Source of the DNA: CAMLIZ01 sp966212505
GTDB taxonomy: Bacteria > Pseudomonadota > Gammaproteobacteria > Burkholderiales > Burkholderiaceae_C
Assembly: GCA_966212505.1 (NCBI GenBank)
Contig: CBIHRS010000019.1
Location: 25,156-89,155, forward strand
DNA: 64,000 nt
Reading direction: 5' to 3'
Shown here: piece after piece, positions 25,596 to 34,242 of the stretch
How the letters are laid out: each line of letters opens with the position of its first letter
Position numbering within the stretch: position 1 is the stretch's first letter
Notes under the pieces: model-generated
Seen by the model: only the letters and a program-made list of their open reading frames with translations
Databases searched by the model: none
What the model was told of the DNA's origin: nothing
Position numbers and translations under genes: made by a program

Positions 25596-27530
25596 GTGCC
25601 AACAACCTTTCCCCGCCTGTTGCTGGAGCACGCGCGCCAACGGCCCGAAGCGCCGGCCCTGCGCGAAAAGGAATACGGCATCTGGCAGACGCTGAGCTGG
25701 TCGCAGCTCGCCGCGCTGGTGCGCCAGCTCGCCGTGGGCCTGGCGCAGGCTGGCCTGCAGCGCGGGCAGCACCTTGTGGTGATCGGCGAGAACCGGCCGC
25801 GCCTCTATGCCTCGATGCTGGCGGCGCAATCGCTGGGCGCCATTCCTGTGCCGCTGTACCAGGATGCGGTGGCAGCCGAGTTCGTGTTCCCGATCAACAA
25901 CGCCGAGATTGCGTTCGCGGTGGTCGAGGACCAGGAGCAGGTCGACAAGCTGCTCGAGATCCGCGCGCAGTGCCCGCAGCTGGCCAACATCTGGTTCGAC
26001 GATCCGCGCGGGCTGCGCAACTACAGCGAGCCGGGCCTGCGCTCGCTCGATGACCTGCTCGAGAGCGGCCGCCAGCACGAAGCCGCGCTCGGCCCGCGCG
26101 TCAGCGCCGAGATCGAGCGCACCACGCCCGACGACGTGGCCGCGATGTTCTTCACCTCGGGCACCACCGGCCATCCTAAGGGCGTGGTGCATTCGCACCG
26201 CACGCTGATCGACCGCGCCCAGGCGGGTGCCCGCTTCGACAGGCTCACGAGCCGCGAGGAGGTGCTGGCCTACCTGCCGCCGGCCTGGATCGGGCAGAAC
26301 ATCTTCAGCTATGCGCAGTGGCTGGCCTGCGGCTACGTGGTCAACTGTCCCGAGTCGGCCAGCACCGTGTCGATCGACCTCAAGGAGATCGGGCCGACCT
26401 ACTACTTCGCGCCGCCGCGCATCTTCGAAGGCCTGCTCACCAGCGTGATGATCCGCATGGAAGATGCGAGCCGGCCGAAGCGCTGGCTGTTCGAGCGCTG
26501 CATGGCGCTGGCGCGGCGCGTGGGCCCGGCGCGCATGGACGGCCAGCCGGTCGGCACGCTCGACTCATGGCTCTACGCACTGGGCAATGTGCTGATCTAC
26601 GGCCCGCTGCGCAACACGCTGGGCTTGTCGCGCGTGCGCGTGGCCTACACCGCCGGCGAGGCGATCGGGCCCGATCTGTTCACCTTCTACCGCGCGATCG
26701 GCATCAACCTGAAGCAGCTCTACGGCTCCACCGAAACAGCCGTGTTCGTCTGCCTGCAGCCCGACCACGAAGTGAAGGCCGACACGGTGGGCGTGCCGAT
26801 CGAGGGCGTGGAGATCAAGGTAGCCGACAACGGCGAGGTGCTGGTGCGCTCGCCGGGCCTGCTGAAGGGCTACTACAAGAACCCGCAGGCCACCGCCGAG
26901 GCGCTCACCGCTGATGGCTGGTACCACACCGGCGATGCCGGCTTCCTCGATGCCACCGGCCACCTGAAGATCATCGACCGCGCCAAGGACGTGGGGCGGC
27001 TGAAGAGCGGCGAGATGTTCGCGCCCAAGTACGTGGAGAACAAGCTCAAGTTCTTTCCGCACATCAAGGAGGCGGTGGCCTTCGGCGACGGACGCGAGCA
27101 GTGCTGCGCCTTCATCAACATCGATGTCGAGGCGGTGGGCAACTGGGCCGAGAAGCGCAACCTGCCGTATGCGGGCTACACCGACCTGGCGGGCAAGCCC
27201 GAGGTGTACGAGCTGATCCGCGACTGCGTCGAGAAGGTCAATGCCGACCTCGCGGCCGACGAGCGGCTGGCCGGCTCGCAGATCAGCCGCTTCCTGGTGC
27301 TGCACAAGGAGCTCGACGCCGACGACGGCGAGCTCACGCGCACGCGCAAGGTGCGGCGCGGCCACATCGCCGAGAAATACCAGGTGCTGATCGATGCGCT
27401 GTATGGCGGCAAGGCCTCGCAGTACATCGAGACGCAAGTCAAGTTCGAGGACGGCCGCACCGGCATGGTGGCGGCCGAGCTGAAGATCGCCGACGCGAAG
27501 ACATTCCCGGCCATCAGGAGAGCGGCATGA
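25596..27530 (+). CDS. AMP-dependent acyl-CoA synthetase/ligase
   Basis: A 644-residue adenylate-forming ligase that would activate a carboxylic acid to its CoA thioester through an acyl-AMP. The phosphate loop MFFTSGTTGHPKGVVHSHRT is intact (about 184-203). Other core motifs are YGSTETAVF, WYHTGDAGFLD and the hinge IIDRAKDVGRLKSGE. Overall it looks like the long-chain/very-long-chain FadD15-like branch, but substrate is not certain. The start is GTG at 25596, eight bases after AAGGAGA. It opens an operon with a branched-chain-type ABC transporter, with its stop overlapping the next ATG. The context suggests uptake followed by CoA trapping of an organic acid, perhaps aromatic or fatty. Confidence 0.85.
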   Translation: MPTTFPRLLLEHARQRPEAPALREKEYGIWQTLSWSQLAALVRQLAVGLAQAGLQRGQHLVVIGENRPRLYASMLAAQSLGAIPVPLYQDAVAAEFVFPINNAEIAFAVVEDQEQVDKLLEIRAQCPQLANIWFDDPRGLRNYSEPGLRSLDDLLESGRQHEAALGPRVSAEIERTTPDDVAAMFFTSGTTGHPKGVVHSHRTLIDRAQAGARFDRLTSREEVLAYLPPAWIGQNIFSYAQWLACGYVVNCPESASTVSIDLKEIGPTYYFAPPRIFEGLLTSVMIRMEDASRPKRWLFERCMALARRVGPARMDGQPVGTLDSWLYALGNVLIYGPLRNTLGLSRVRVAYTAGEAIGPDLFTFYRAIGINLKQLYGSTETAVFVCLQPDHEVKADTVGVPIEGVEIKVADNGEVLVRSPGLLKGYYKNPQATAEALTADGWYHTGDAGFLDATGHLKIIDRAKDVGRLKSGEMFAPKYVENKLKFFPHIKEAVAFGDGREQCCAFINIDVEAVGNWAEKRNLPYAGYTDLAGKPEVYELIRDCVEKVNADLAADERLAGSQISRFLVLHKELDADDGELTRTRKVRRGHIAEKYQVLIDALYGGKASQYIETQVKFEDGRTGMVAAELKIADAKTFPAIRRAA

Positions 27531-28402
27531 CGGCAGCAGCAGTGGCACCAGCGGCGCTCCGCGCCTCGCCCGAGTTCATGGACACCGCACCCGGCGCGGC
27601 CAACGACGACGCGCCGGTGGCCGCGCGCCGCGTGGGCGACGTGATCCTCGACGTGCAGAACATCTCCTTGAGCTTCGGCGGCGTGAAGGCGCTCACCGAC
27701 ATCAGCTTCAACGTGCGCGAGCACGAGATCCGCTCGATCATCGGCCCCAACGGCGCCGGCAAGAGCTCGATGCTCAACTGCATCAACGGCGTGTACTCGC
27801 CGCAGCAGGGCTCGATCACCTTCCGCGGCAAGACCTTCAGGCACATGAACTCGCGCCAGGTGGCCGAGATGGGCGTGGCCCGCACCTTCCAGAACCTGGC
27901 GCTGTTCAAGGGCATGAGCGTGCTCGACAACATCATGACCGGCCGCAACCTGCGCATGAAGAGCAACCTCTTCCTGCAGGCGCTGCGCTGGGGACCGGCC
28001 GAGCGCGAGGAGATCGCGCACCGCGAGAAGGTGGAGCGCATCATCGACTTCCTCGAGATCCAGGCTTGGCGCAAGACCCCCGTGGGCCGCCTGCCCTACG
28101 GCCTGCAGAAGCGCGTGGACCTGGGACGCGCGCTGGCCATGGAGCCCACCGTGCTGCTGCTGGACGAACCGATGGCCGGCATGAACGTGGAAGAGAAGCA
28201 GGACATGTGCCGCTTCATCCTCGACGTGAACGACGAGTTCGGCACCACCATCGTGCTGATCGAGCACGACATGGGCGTGGTGATGGACATCAGCGACCGC
28301 GTGGTGGTGCTGGACTACGGCAAGAAGATCGGCGACGGCCCGCCCGACGAGGTGCGCAGCAACCCCGACGTGATCTCCGCCTACCTCGGCACCAACCACT
28401 GA
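27527..28402 (+). CDS. livG: Branched-chain-type ABC transporter ATP-binding protein LivG
   Basis: A 291-residue ABC ATPase of the LivG type. Walker A is IIGPNGAGKSSMLNCINGVY, Walker B is MEPTVLLLDEPMAGMN, with a switch His in IEHDMGVVMDISDRV. The signature region reads LPYGLQKRVDLGRALA, a variant of LSGGQ usual in LivG. An N-terminal extension of about 35 residues precedes the domain. The start (27527) overlaps the ligase stop and has AGGAG upstream. With LivF it forms the ATPase pair of the transporter encoded here. Confidence 0.93.
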   Translation: MTAAAVAPAALRASPEFMDTAPGAANDDAPVAARRVGDVILDVQNISLSFGGVKALTDISFNVREHEIRSIIGPNGAGKSSMLNCINGVYSPQQGSITFRGKTFRHMNSRQVAEMGVARTFQNLALFKGMSVLDNIMTGRNLRMKSNLFLQALRWGPAEREEIAHREKVERIIDFLEIQAWRKTPVGRLPYGLQKRVDLGRALAMEPTVLLLDEPMAGMNVEEKQDMCRFILDVNDEFGTTIVLIEHDMGVVMDISDRVVVLDYGKKIGDGPPDEVRSNPDVISAYLGTNH

Positions 28403-28412
28403 AGGCCGCGCC

Positions 28413-29342
28413 ATGGGATTCTTCCTCGAGACCTTCTTCGGCGGCCTGATGGCCGGCATGCTGTATTCGCTGATCGCGCTCGGCTTCGTGCTGATCTTCA
28501 AGGCCAGCGGCGTCTTCAACTTCGCGCAGGGCGCGATGGTGCTGTTCGCCGCGCTGGCGATGGCGCGCTTCGCCGAATGGTTCCCGAAGCTGCTGGGCTT
28601 CGACAGCCGGCTGCTGGCCAACCTGCTCGCGTTTGCCGCGGCCTTCGCGGTGATGATCGCGGTGGCCTGGGTGATCGAGCGCTTCGTGCTCGGCAAGCTG
28701 GTCAACCAGGAAGGCATCACGCTGCTGATGGCCACGCTGGGCATCGCCTACTTCCTCGAAGGCTTCGGCCAGACGCTGTTCGGCAGCGACATCTACAAGG
28801 TCGACGTCGGCATGCCCAAGGATCCTGTCATCGTGCTGGAGTCGAGCCTGCAGGGCGGCGTGCTGATCAACAAGGAAGACCTCTACGCCGCGATCATCGC
28901 CGCCGCGCTGGTCGGCCTGCTGACGCTGTTCTTCCAGAAGACGGCCACCGGCCGCGCGCTGCGCGCGGTGGCCGACGACCACCAGGCCGCGCAGTCGATC
29001 GGCATCCCGCTCAAGCGCATCTGGGTCATCGTGTGGTCGGTGGCCGGGCTGGTGGCGCTGGTGGCCGGCATCATCTGGGGCAGCAAGCTCGGCGTGCAGT
29101 TCTCGCTCGCGCAGGTGGCGCTGAAGGCGCTGCCGGTGGTGATCCTCGGCGGGCTCACCTCGGTGCCCGGCGCAATCGTCGGCGGTCTGATCATCGGCGT
29201 GGGCGAGAAGCTCTCGGAGGTGTACGTCGGCCCGATGCTGGGCGGCGGCATCGAGATCTGGTTCGCCTATGTGCTGGCCCTGTTCTTCCTGCTCGTGCGG
29301 CCGCAAGGCCTCTTCGGCGAGAAGATCATCGACCGGGTCTGA
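28413..29342 (+). CDS. livH: Branched-chain-type ABC transporter permease LivH
   Basis: A 309-residue permease with about eight membrane helices. It opens MGFFLETFFGGLMAGMLYSL and carries the family landmark NFAQGAMVLFAALA. The cytoplasmic EAA-like loop TGRALRAVADDHQAAQSIGI is typical of LivH, where it contacts the ATPases. It begins ten bases after livG and is followed by livM twelve bases later. It is one half of the membrane channel of a HAAT-family importer for branched-chain amino acids or, as often in this setting, organic acids. Confidence 0.93.
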   Translation: MGFFLETFFGGLMAGMLYSLIALGFVLIFKASGVFNFAQGAMVLFAALAMARFAEWFPKLLGFDSRLLANLLAFAAAFAVMIAVAWVIERFVLGKLVNQEGITLLMATLGIAYFLEGFGQTLFGSDIYKVDVGMPKDPVIVLESSLQGGVLINKEDLYAAIIAAALVGLLTLFFQKTATGRALRAVADDHQAAQSIGIPLKRIWVIVWSVAGLVALVAGIIWGSKLGVQFSLAQVALKALPVVILGGLTSVPGAIVGGLIIGVGEKLSEVYVGPMLGGGIEIWFAYVLALFFLLVRPQGLFGEKIIDRV

Positions 29343-29354
29343 GAAGGAACGACC

Positions 29355-30419
29355 ATGCTCTACCGTGAGAACGGCCAGTTCAAGACCTCGTACCGCAGCG
29401 ACCTCGCCGTCTTTCCGATCCTGCAGGACCGCATCGCGATCTGGGCGCTGATGGCCATCGCCTTCATCGTGGTGCCGCTGTCGGCGCCCGAATACCTGTT
29501 CCGCGCGATCCTGACCCCCTTCCTGATCCTGTCGCTCGCGGCGCTGGGGCTGAACATCCTCGTCGGCTACTGCGGGCAGATCTCGCTGGGCACCGGCGCC
29601 TTCATGGCGGTGGGCGCCTACGCGGCCTACAACTTCCAGGCGCGCATCGAAGGCATGCCGCTGATCGTGTCGCTGCTGCTGGGCGGCGCCTGCTCCACCG
29701 TGGTGGGTGTGCTGTTCGGCGTGCCCAGCCTGCGCATCAAGGGCTTGTACCTGGCGGTGGCCACGCTGGCCGCGCAGTTCTTCGTCGACTGGTCCTTCCT
29801 GCGCATCAAGTGGTTCACCAACGATTCGTCGTCGGGCTCGGTCAGCGTGGCCGGGCTCAAGGTGCTGGGCCTGCCGATCGAGACGCCGGTGCAGAAGTAC
29901 CTCTTCTGCCTGTGCTTCCTCGCGGTGTTCGGGCTGGCGGCGAAGAACCTGGTGCGCAGCCGCGTGGGCCGCGAATGGATGGCCATCCGCGACATGGACG
30001 TGGCCGCGGCGGTGATCGGCATCCGGCCGGTGTCGGCCAAGCTGAGCGCATTCGCGGTGAGCTCGTTCATCGTCGGCGTGGCCGGCGCGCTGTGGGGCTT
30101 CGTGCACCTGGGCTCGTGGGAGCCGGCCGCCTTCAACATCGACCGCTCGTTCCAGCTGCTGTTCATGGTGATCATCGGCGGGCTGGGCAGCATCATGGGC
30201 AGCTTCTTCGGCGCGGCCTTCATCGTCGTGCTGCCGATCGTGCTCGACAGCCTGCCGGCCTGGTTCGGCATCCCGATCGACACCGCGCTGGCCTCGCACC
30301 TCACGTTCATGATCTTCGGCGCACTGATCGTGTTCTTCCTGATCGTGGAGCCGCACGGCCTGGCGCGCCTGTGGTCCACCGCGAAAGAGAAACTGCGCCT
30401 GTGGCCCTTCCCGCATTGA
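29355..30419 (+). CDS. livM: Branched-chain-type ABC transporter permease LivM
   Basis: A 354-residue permease, longer than LivH as usual. Its hydrophobic core begins near residue 30 (IAIWALMAIAFIVVPL) and includes the landmarks ALGLNILVGYCGQISLGTGA and LRIKGLYLAVATLAAQF. The coupling loop is GREWMAIRDMDVAAAVIGI. The N-terminal 25 residues are polar. It sits between livH and the substrate-binding gene with 12- and 25-base gaps, clearly in one operon. Confidence 0.93.
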   Translation: MLYRENGQFKTSYRSDLAVFPILQDRIAIWALMAIAFIVVPLSAPEYLFRAILTPFLILSLAALGLNILVGYCGQISLGTGAFMAVGAYAAYNFQARIEGMPLIVSLLLGGACSTVVGVLFGVPSLRIKGLYLAVATLAAQFFVDWSFLRIKWFTNDSSSGSVSVAGLKVLGLPIETPVQKYLFCLCFLAVFGLAAKNLVRSRVGREWMAIRDMDVAAAVIGIRPVSAKLSAFAVSSFIVGVAGALWGFVHLGSWEPAAFNIDRSFQLLFMVIIGGLGSIMGSFFGAAFIVVLPIVLDSLPAWFGIPIDTALASHLTFMIFGALIVFFLIVEPHGLARLWSTAKEKLRLWPFPH

Positions 30420-30444
30420 CCGATACAACCACGGAGACAAACCG

Positions 30445-31770
30445 ATGAACGCACGTCCCCTCGCTCTTGCCGCCGCGCTGGCCCTGGTGGGCAGCCTGTT
30501 CGCCTCGCCCGCAGCACTGGCCCAGGCCAAGGAGCAGTTCTTCCCGCTGCTGGTCTACCGCACCGGCCCCTACGCGCCCAACGGCACGCCCTGGGCCAAC
30601 GGCAAGCAGGACTACCTGAAGATGATCAACGCCCGCGACGGCGGCGTGAACGGCGTGAAGCTCACCTTCGAGGAATGCGAGACCGGCTACGCCACCGACA
30701 AGGGCGTGGAATGCTACGAGCGGCTGAAGGGCAAGGCGGCCTCGCTGTTCGACCCGCAGGCCACCGGCATCACCTTTGCGCTGACCGACAAGGTGGCCAA
30801 CGACAAGATCCCGCTGATCACGCTGGGCTACGGCCTCTCGGCCTCGCAGGACGGCAACGTGTTCAAGTGGAACTTCCCGCTGATGGGCAGCTACTGGACG
30901 GCCGCCGACATGCTGATCCAGCACATCGGCAAGAAGGAAGGCGGCCTCGACAAGCTCAAGGGCAAGAAGATCGCGCTGGTCTACCACGACAGCCCCTTCG
31001 GCAAGGAGCCGATGCCGATGCTGGAGGAACGCTCGAAGATGCACGGCTTCGAGCTGCTGAAGATCCCCGTCACCGCGCCCGGCGTGGAGCAGAAGTCGGC
31101 CTGGCTGCAGGTGCGCCAGCAGCGCCCCGACTACGTGCTGCTGTGGGGCTGGGGCGTGATGAACTCCACCGCGCTGAAGGAGGCGCAGGCCACCGGCTAT
31201 CCGCGCGACAAGATGTACGGCGTGTGGTGGGCCGGCGCCGAACCCGACGTGAAGGACGTGGGCGACGGTGCCAAGGGCTACAACGCGCTGGCGCTCAACA
31301 CCGCGAGCCAGCAGCCCAAGGTGATACAGGACATCCTGAAGTACGTGCACGACAAGGGCCAGGGCACCGGCCCGCGCGACGAGGTGGGCTCAGTGCTCTA
31401 CACCCGCGGCGTGATCATCCAGATGCTCGGCATCGAGGCGGTGCGCCGCGCGCAGGAACGCTTCGGCAAGGGCAAGGTGATGACCGGCGAGCAGGTGCGC
31501 TGGGGGCTGGAGAACCTGGCGCTCGACCAGAAGAAGCTCGATGCGCTGGGCTTCTCCAATGTGCTGCGCCCGATCAGCACCTCGTGCCAGGACCACATGG
31601 GCTCCACCTGGGCCCGCATCGAGACCTGGGACGGCAAGAAGTGGGACATCACCTCCGACTGGCTGCAGGCCGACGAGCAGATCATCAAGCCGATGGTCAA
31701 GGCGGCGGCGGACAAGTACGCGGCGGACAAGAAGTTGACCCGTCGTACACCCCAGGACTGCCAGTCGTGA
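30445..31770 (+). CDS. livK: Branched-chain-type ABC transporter substrate-binding protein
   Basis: A 441-residue periplasmic binding protein. The signal peptide ends near residue 27 (LFASPAALAQA). The mature part follows the type I periplasmic fold: FFPLLVYRTGPYAPNGTPWANG, then the ECETGYATDKGVECYERLK segment, KKIALVYHDSPFGKEPM and a second lobe. Its length and the GPYAPNGTPWA entry resemble binding proteins found with acyl/aryl-CoA ligases more than classical LivK for leucine, so the ligand may be an organic acid. It follows livM by 25 bases. A GC-rich repeat separates it from livF. Confidence 0.9.
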   Translation: MNARPLALAAALALVGSLFASPAALAQAKEQFFPLLVYRTGPYAPNGTPWANGKQDYLKMINARDGGVNGVKLTFEECETGYATDKGVECYERLKGKAASLFDPQATGITFALTDKVANDKIPLITLGYGLSASQDGNVFKWNFPLMGSYWTAADMLIQHIGKKEGGLDKLKGKKIALVYHDSPFGKEPMPMLEERSKMHGFELLKIPVTAPGVEQKSAWLQVRQQRPDYVLLWGWGVMNSTALKEAQATGYPRDKMYGVWWAGAEPDVKDVGDGAKGYNALALNTASQQPKVIQDILKYVHDKGQGTGPRDEVGSVLYTRGVIIQMLGIEAVRRAQERFGKGKVMTGEQVRWGLENLALDQKKLDALGFSNVLRPISTSCQDHMGSTWARIETWDGKKWDITSDWLQADEQIIKPMVKAAADKYAADKKLTRRTPQDCQS

Positions 31771-31862
31771 CCCACCCCCGAGGCGGCTGGTGCCGCCTCC
31801 CCCTCAAGGGGGCCGTGCCAACGGCCCGGCAAAGCCGGCTCCGCGGCCCGTGCTTGTAGAAG
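31771..31862. repeat. GC-rich intergenic palindromic element (copy B)
   Basis: The gap between livK and livF contains three abutting hairpins: CCCCCT/AGGGGG (31799-31812), GGCCGT/ACGGCC (31811-31826) and CCGGC/GCCGG (31826-31838). It resembles the elements at 5460 and 57358. Placed inside an operon, it could modulate transcript stability so that binding protein and ATPase levels differ. Confidence 0.6.
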
Positions 31863-31869
31863 GTACGAG

Positions 31870-32676
31870 ATGAGTGCTTCACTTCTCACGGTCAACGGCA
31901 TCGAGGTGATCTACAACCACGTGATCCTCGTGCTCAAGGGCGTGTCGCTGCAGGTGCCCGAGGGCCAGGTGGTCGCGCTGCTGGGCGGCAACGGCGCCGG
32001 CAAGACGACCACGCTGCGCGCGGTGAGCAACCTGCTCGCCGGCGAGCGCGGTGCGGTCACCAAGGGCAGCATCGAGCTGCGCGGCGAGCGCATCGAGGCG
32101 ATGACGCCGGCCGACCTGGTGCAGCGCGGCGTCGTGCAGGTGATGGAAGGCCGGCACTGCTTCGCGCACCTGACGATCGAAGAGAACCTGATGACCGGCG
32201 CCTACACGCGCCGCGACGGCCGTGCCGCGGTGGCCGACACGCTGGACAAGGTCTACGCCTACTTCCCGCGGCTGAAGACGCGCCGCACCTCGCAGGCCGC
32301 CTACACCTCGGGCGGCGAGCAGCAGATGTGCGCGATCGGCCGCGCGCTGATGGCCAACCCGAAGATGGTGCTGCTCGACGAACCCTCGATGGGCCTGGCA
32401 CCGCAGATCGTCGAGGAGGTGTTCGAGATCGTGAAGGACCTGAACACCAAGGAGCGCGTGACCTTCCTGCTCGCCGAGCAGAACACCAACATCGCGCTGC
32501 GCTATGCCGACTACGGCTACATCATGGAGAACGGCCGCATCGTGATGGACGGCCAGGCCGCGGCCATGCGCGAGAACGAGGACGTGAAGGAGTTCTACCT
32601 CGGCATGGGAGGCGGCGAGCGCAAGAGCTTCCGCGACGTGAAGAGCTACAAGCGGCGCAAGCGCTGGCTGGCATAG
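31870..32676 (+). CDS. livF: Branched-chain-type ABC transporter ATP-binding protein LivF
   Basis: A 268-residue ABC ATPase. Walker A is LLGGNGAGKTTTLRAVSNLL, signature YTSGGEQQMCAIGRALM, Walker B PKMVLLDEPSMGLAPQIV, and a switch region LLAEQNTNIALRYADY where the usual His is replaced by Gln-Asn, as is common in LivF. It ends with a basic tail (SYKRRKRWLA). It follows a GC-rich repeat after livK and precedes the 95-residue gene by 22 bases. Confidence 0.93.
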   Translation: MSASLLTVNGIEVIYNHVILVLKGVSLQVPEGQVVALLGGNGAGKTTTLRAVSNLLAGERGAVTKGSIELRGERIEAMTPADLVQRGVVQVMEGRHCFAHLTIEENLMTGAYTRRDGRAAVADTLDKVYAYFPRLKTRRTSQAAYTSGGEQQMCAIGRALMANPKMVLLDEPSMGLAPQIVEEVFEIVKDLNTKERVTFLLAEQNTNIALRYADYGYIMENGRIVMDGQAAAMRENEDVKEFYLGMGGGERKSFRDVKSYKRRKRWLA

Positions 32677-32698
32677 GTGGTTGCCCAAGGAGGCCCAG

Positions 32699-32986
32699 AT
32701 GGACGATTTCTTCGCACTGCCCGCATTCAAGCCCGCCGAAGCCCTGATCCAGCTGAAGCGCCAGCTGCGCGACCTCAGGCCGCTGGCCGAGCGCGGCGCG
32801 GGCTACGAGATCCAGGGCTCGTCGGTGATCGAGCTGAAGGCCACCGACACGACCATCGAGGCCAGGCTGGCCAAGCGCCCCGCGCGCAGCCCCGAGTGGA
32901 CGGCGCACACGCTGAAGAACAGCGCCGACGTGCGCAAGTTCGTCGACGTGGTGAAGCAGCACCTGGCACGCTGGAGCGATGAATGA
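32699..32986 (+). CDS. Conserved 95-residue protein of unknown function
   Basis: A small soluble protein, MDDFFALPAFKPAEAL at the N-terminus, with two predicted helical stretches (ALIQLKRQLRDLRPLAERG and SADVRKFVDVVKQHLARW) around a short beta segment (SSVIELKATDTTIEARLA). I recognise no domain. A strong AAGGAGG box six bases before the ATG (32699) supports real translation; a TTG at 32681 in the same frame is ignored. It overlaps the start of the PaaK-like gene by four bases, so the two products are probably translationally coupled and may work together. Confidence 0.8.
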   Translation: MDDFFALPAFKPAEALIQLKRQLRDLRPLAERGAGYEIQGSSVIELKATDTTIEARLAKRPARSPEWTAHTLKNSADVRKFVDVVKQHLARWSDE

Positions 32987-34242
32987 GCTATTACGACGCG
33001 CTCGAGACCCGCGACCCCGCGCAGCGCGAAGCGGCGCTGATGGCGGCGCTGCCGCGGCAGGTGGAGCAGGCGCGCAGCCGCACGGCCGCGTTCGGCGAGA
33101 TCCTGGCCGACGTGGAGCCGCGCGAGGTGCGCAGCCGCGAGGCACTCGCGAAGCTGCCGGTCACGCGCAAGCACGAGCTGCTGCAGCGCCAGCAGGCACA
33201 GCGCGCGGGCAACCCGTTCGGCGGCTTCGCGGCGGTGGGCTGGCAGGGCCTGAACCCGCCACGCGGTGCGAAGCGGGTGTTCCAGTCGCCCGGCACGATC
33301 TACGAACCCGAGGGCGAGGCGCCTGATTACTGGCGTGCGGCACGCGCCATCTATGCCGCCGGGTTCCGCTCGGGCGACCTGGTGCACAACAGCTTCAGCT
33401 ACCACCTCACGCCGGCCGGCGCCATCATGGAAAGCGGCGCGCATGCGGTGGGCTGCACGGTGTTTCCCGGCGGCGTCGGCAACACCGAGCTGCAGCTGCA
33501 GGCGATGTCGGAGCTGAAGCCCCATGGCTACATCGGCACGCCGAGCTTCCTGAAGATCCTGATCGAGAAAGCCGAGCTGCAGGACCTGCCGCTGCCCAGC
33601 ATGAAGAAGGCGCTGCTGTCGGGCGAAGCCTTTCCACCGTCGCTGCGGTTGTGGCTGCAGCAGCGCGGCGTCGAGGGCTACCAGTGCTATGCCACCGCCG
33701 ACGTGGGCCTGATCGCCTACGAAACCGAAGCGCGCGAGGGCCTGGTGCTCGACGAAGGCGTGATCGTCGAGATCGTGCGGCCGGGCACCGGCGACCCGGT
33801 GCCCGAAGGCGAGGTCGGCGAGGTGGTGGTCACCGCGCTGAACCCCGACTATCCGCTGATCCGTTTCGGCACCGGCGACCTGTCGGCGATGCTGCCGGGG
33901 CAGTGCCCCACCGGCCGCACCAACGCCCGCATCAAGGGCTGGATGGGGCGGGCCGACCAGACGGCCAAGGTGCGCGGCATGTTCGTGCATCCGGGCCAGG
34001 TGGCCGACGTGGTGAAGCGCCATGCCGACGTGCGGCGTGCGCGGCTGGTGGTGAGCGGCGAGATGGCGAGCGACGTGCTGACCTTGCATGCCGAGGTGGC
34101 GGAAGCGTTCGACGGCCTGGCCGACCGGCTGGCGCAGAGCGTGCGCGACATCACCAAGCTGCGGGCCGACATCCGCCTCTGCGCCCCCGGCAGCCTGCCC
34201 AACGACGGCAAGGTGATCGAGGACCTGCGCCGCTACGACTGA
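32983..34242 (+). CDS. PaaK-like (phenylacetate-CoA ligase family) adenylate-forming protein
   Basis: A 419-residue protein of the phenylacetate-CoA ligase superfamily. Recognisable elements are YYDALETRDPAQREAAL at the start, a HYLxPAG-like NSFSYHLTPAGAIMESGA, the AMP-site region ALLSGEAFPPSLRLWL, the acceptor region YATADVGLIAYETE, then DYPLIRFGTGDLS and the C-terminal WMGRADQTAKVRGMFVHP. The canonical phosphate loop SSGTTGxP of PaaK is degenerate here (VFQSPGTIYEPEG), so full ligase activity is uncertain. As last gene of the transporter operon it probably acts on the imported substrate. Its 3' end overlaps the converging racemase gene by ten bases. Confidence 0.8.
   Translation: MSYYDALETRDPAQREAALMAALPRQVEQARSRTAAFGEILADVEPREVRSREALAKLPVTRKHELLQRQQAQRAGNPFGGFAAVGWQGLNPPRGAKRVFQSPGTIYEPEGEAPDYWRAARAIYAAGFRSGDLVHNSFSYHLTPAGAIMESGAHAVGCTVFPGGVGNTELQLQAMSELKPHGYIGTPSFLKILIEKAELQDLPLPSMKKALLSGEAFPPSLRLWLQQRGVEGYQCYATADVGLIAYETEAREGLVLDEGVIVEIVRPGTGDPVPEGEVGEVVVTALNPDYPLIRFGTGDLSAMLPGQCPTGRTNARIKGWMGRADQTAKVRGMFVHPGQVADVVKRHADVRRARLVVSGEMASDVLTLHAEVAEAFDGLADRLAQSVRDITKLRADIRLCAPGSLPNDGKVIEDLRRYD

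Noticed and set aside
28290..30530. A 746-codon minus-strand frame opposite livH and livM
   Set aside because: Glu/His/Arg/Gln-rich antisense of membrane-helix codons; no hydrophobic or domain pattern of its own.
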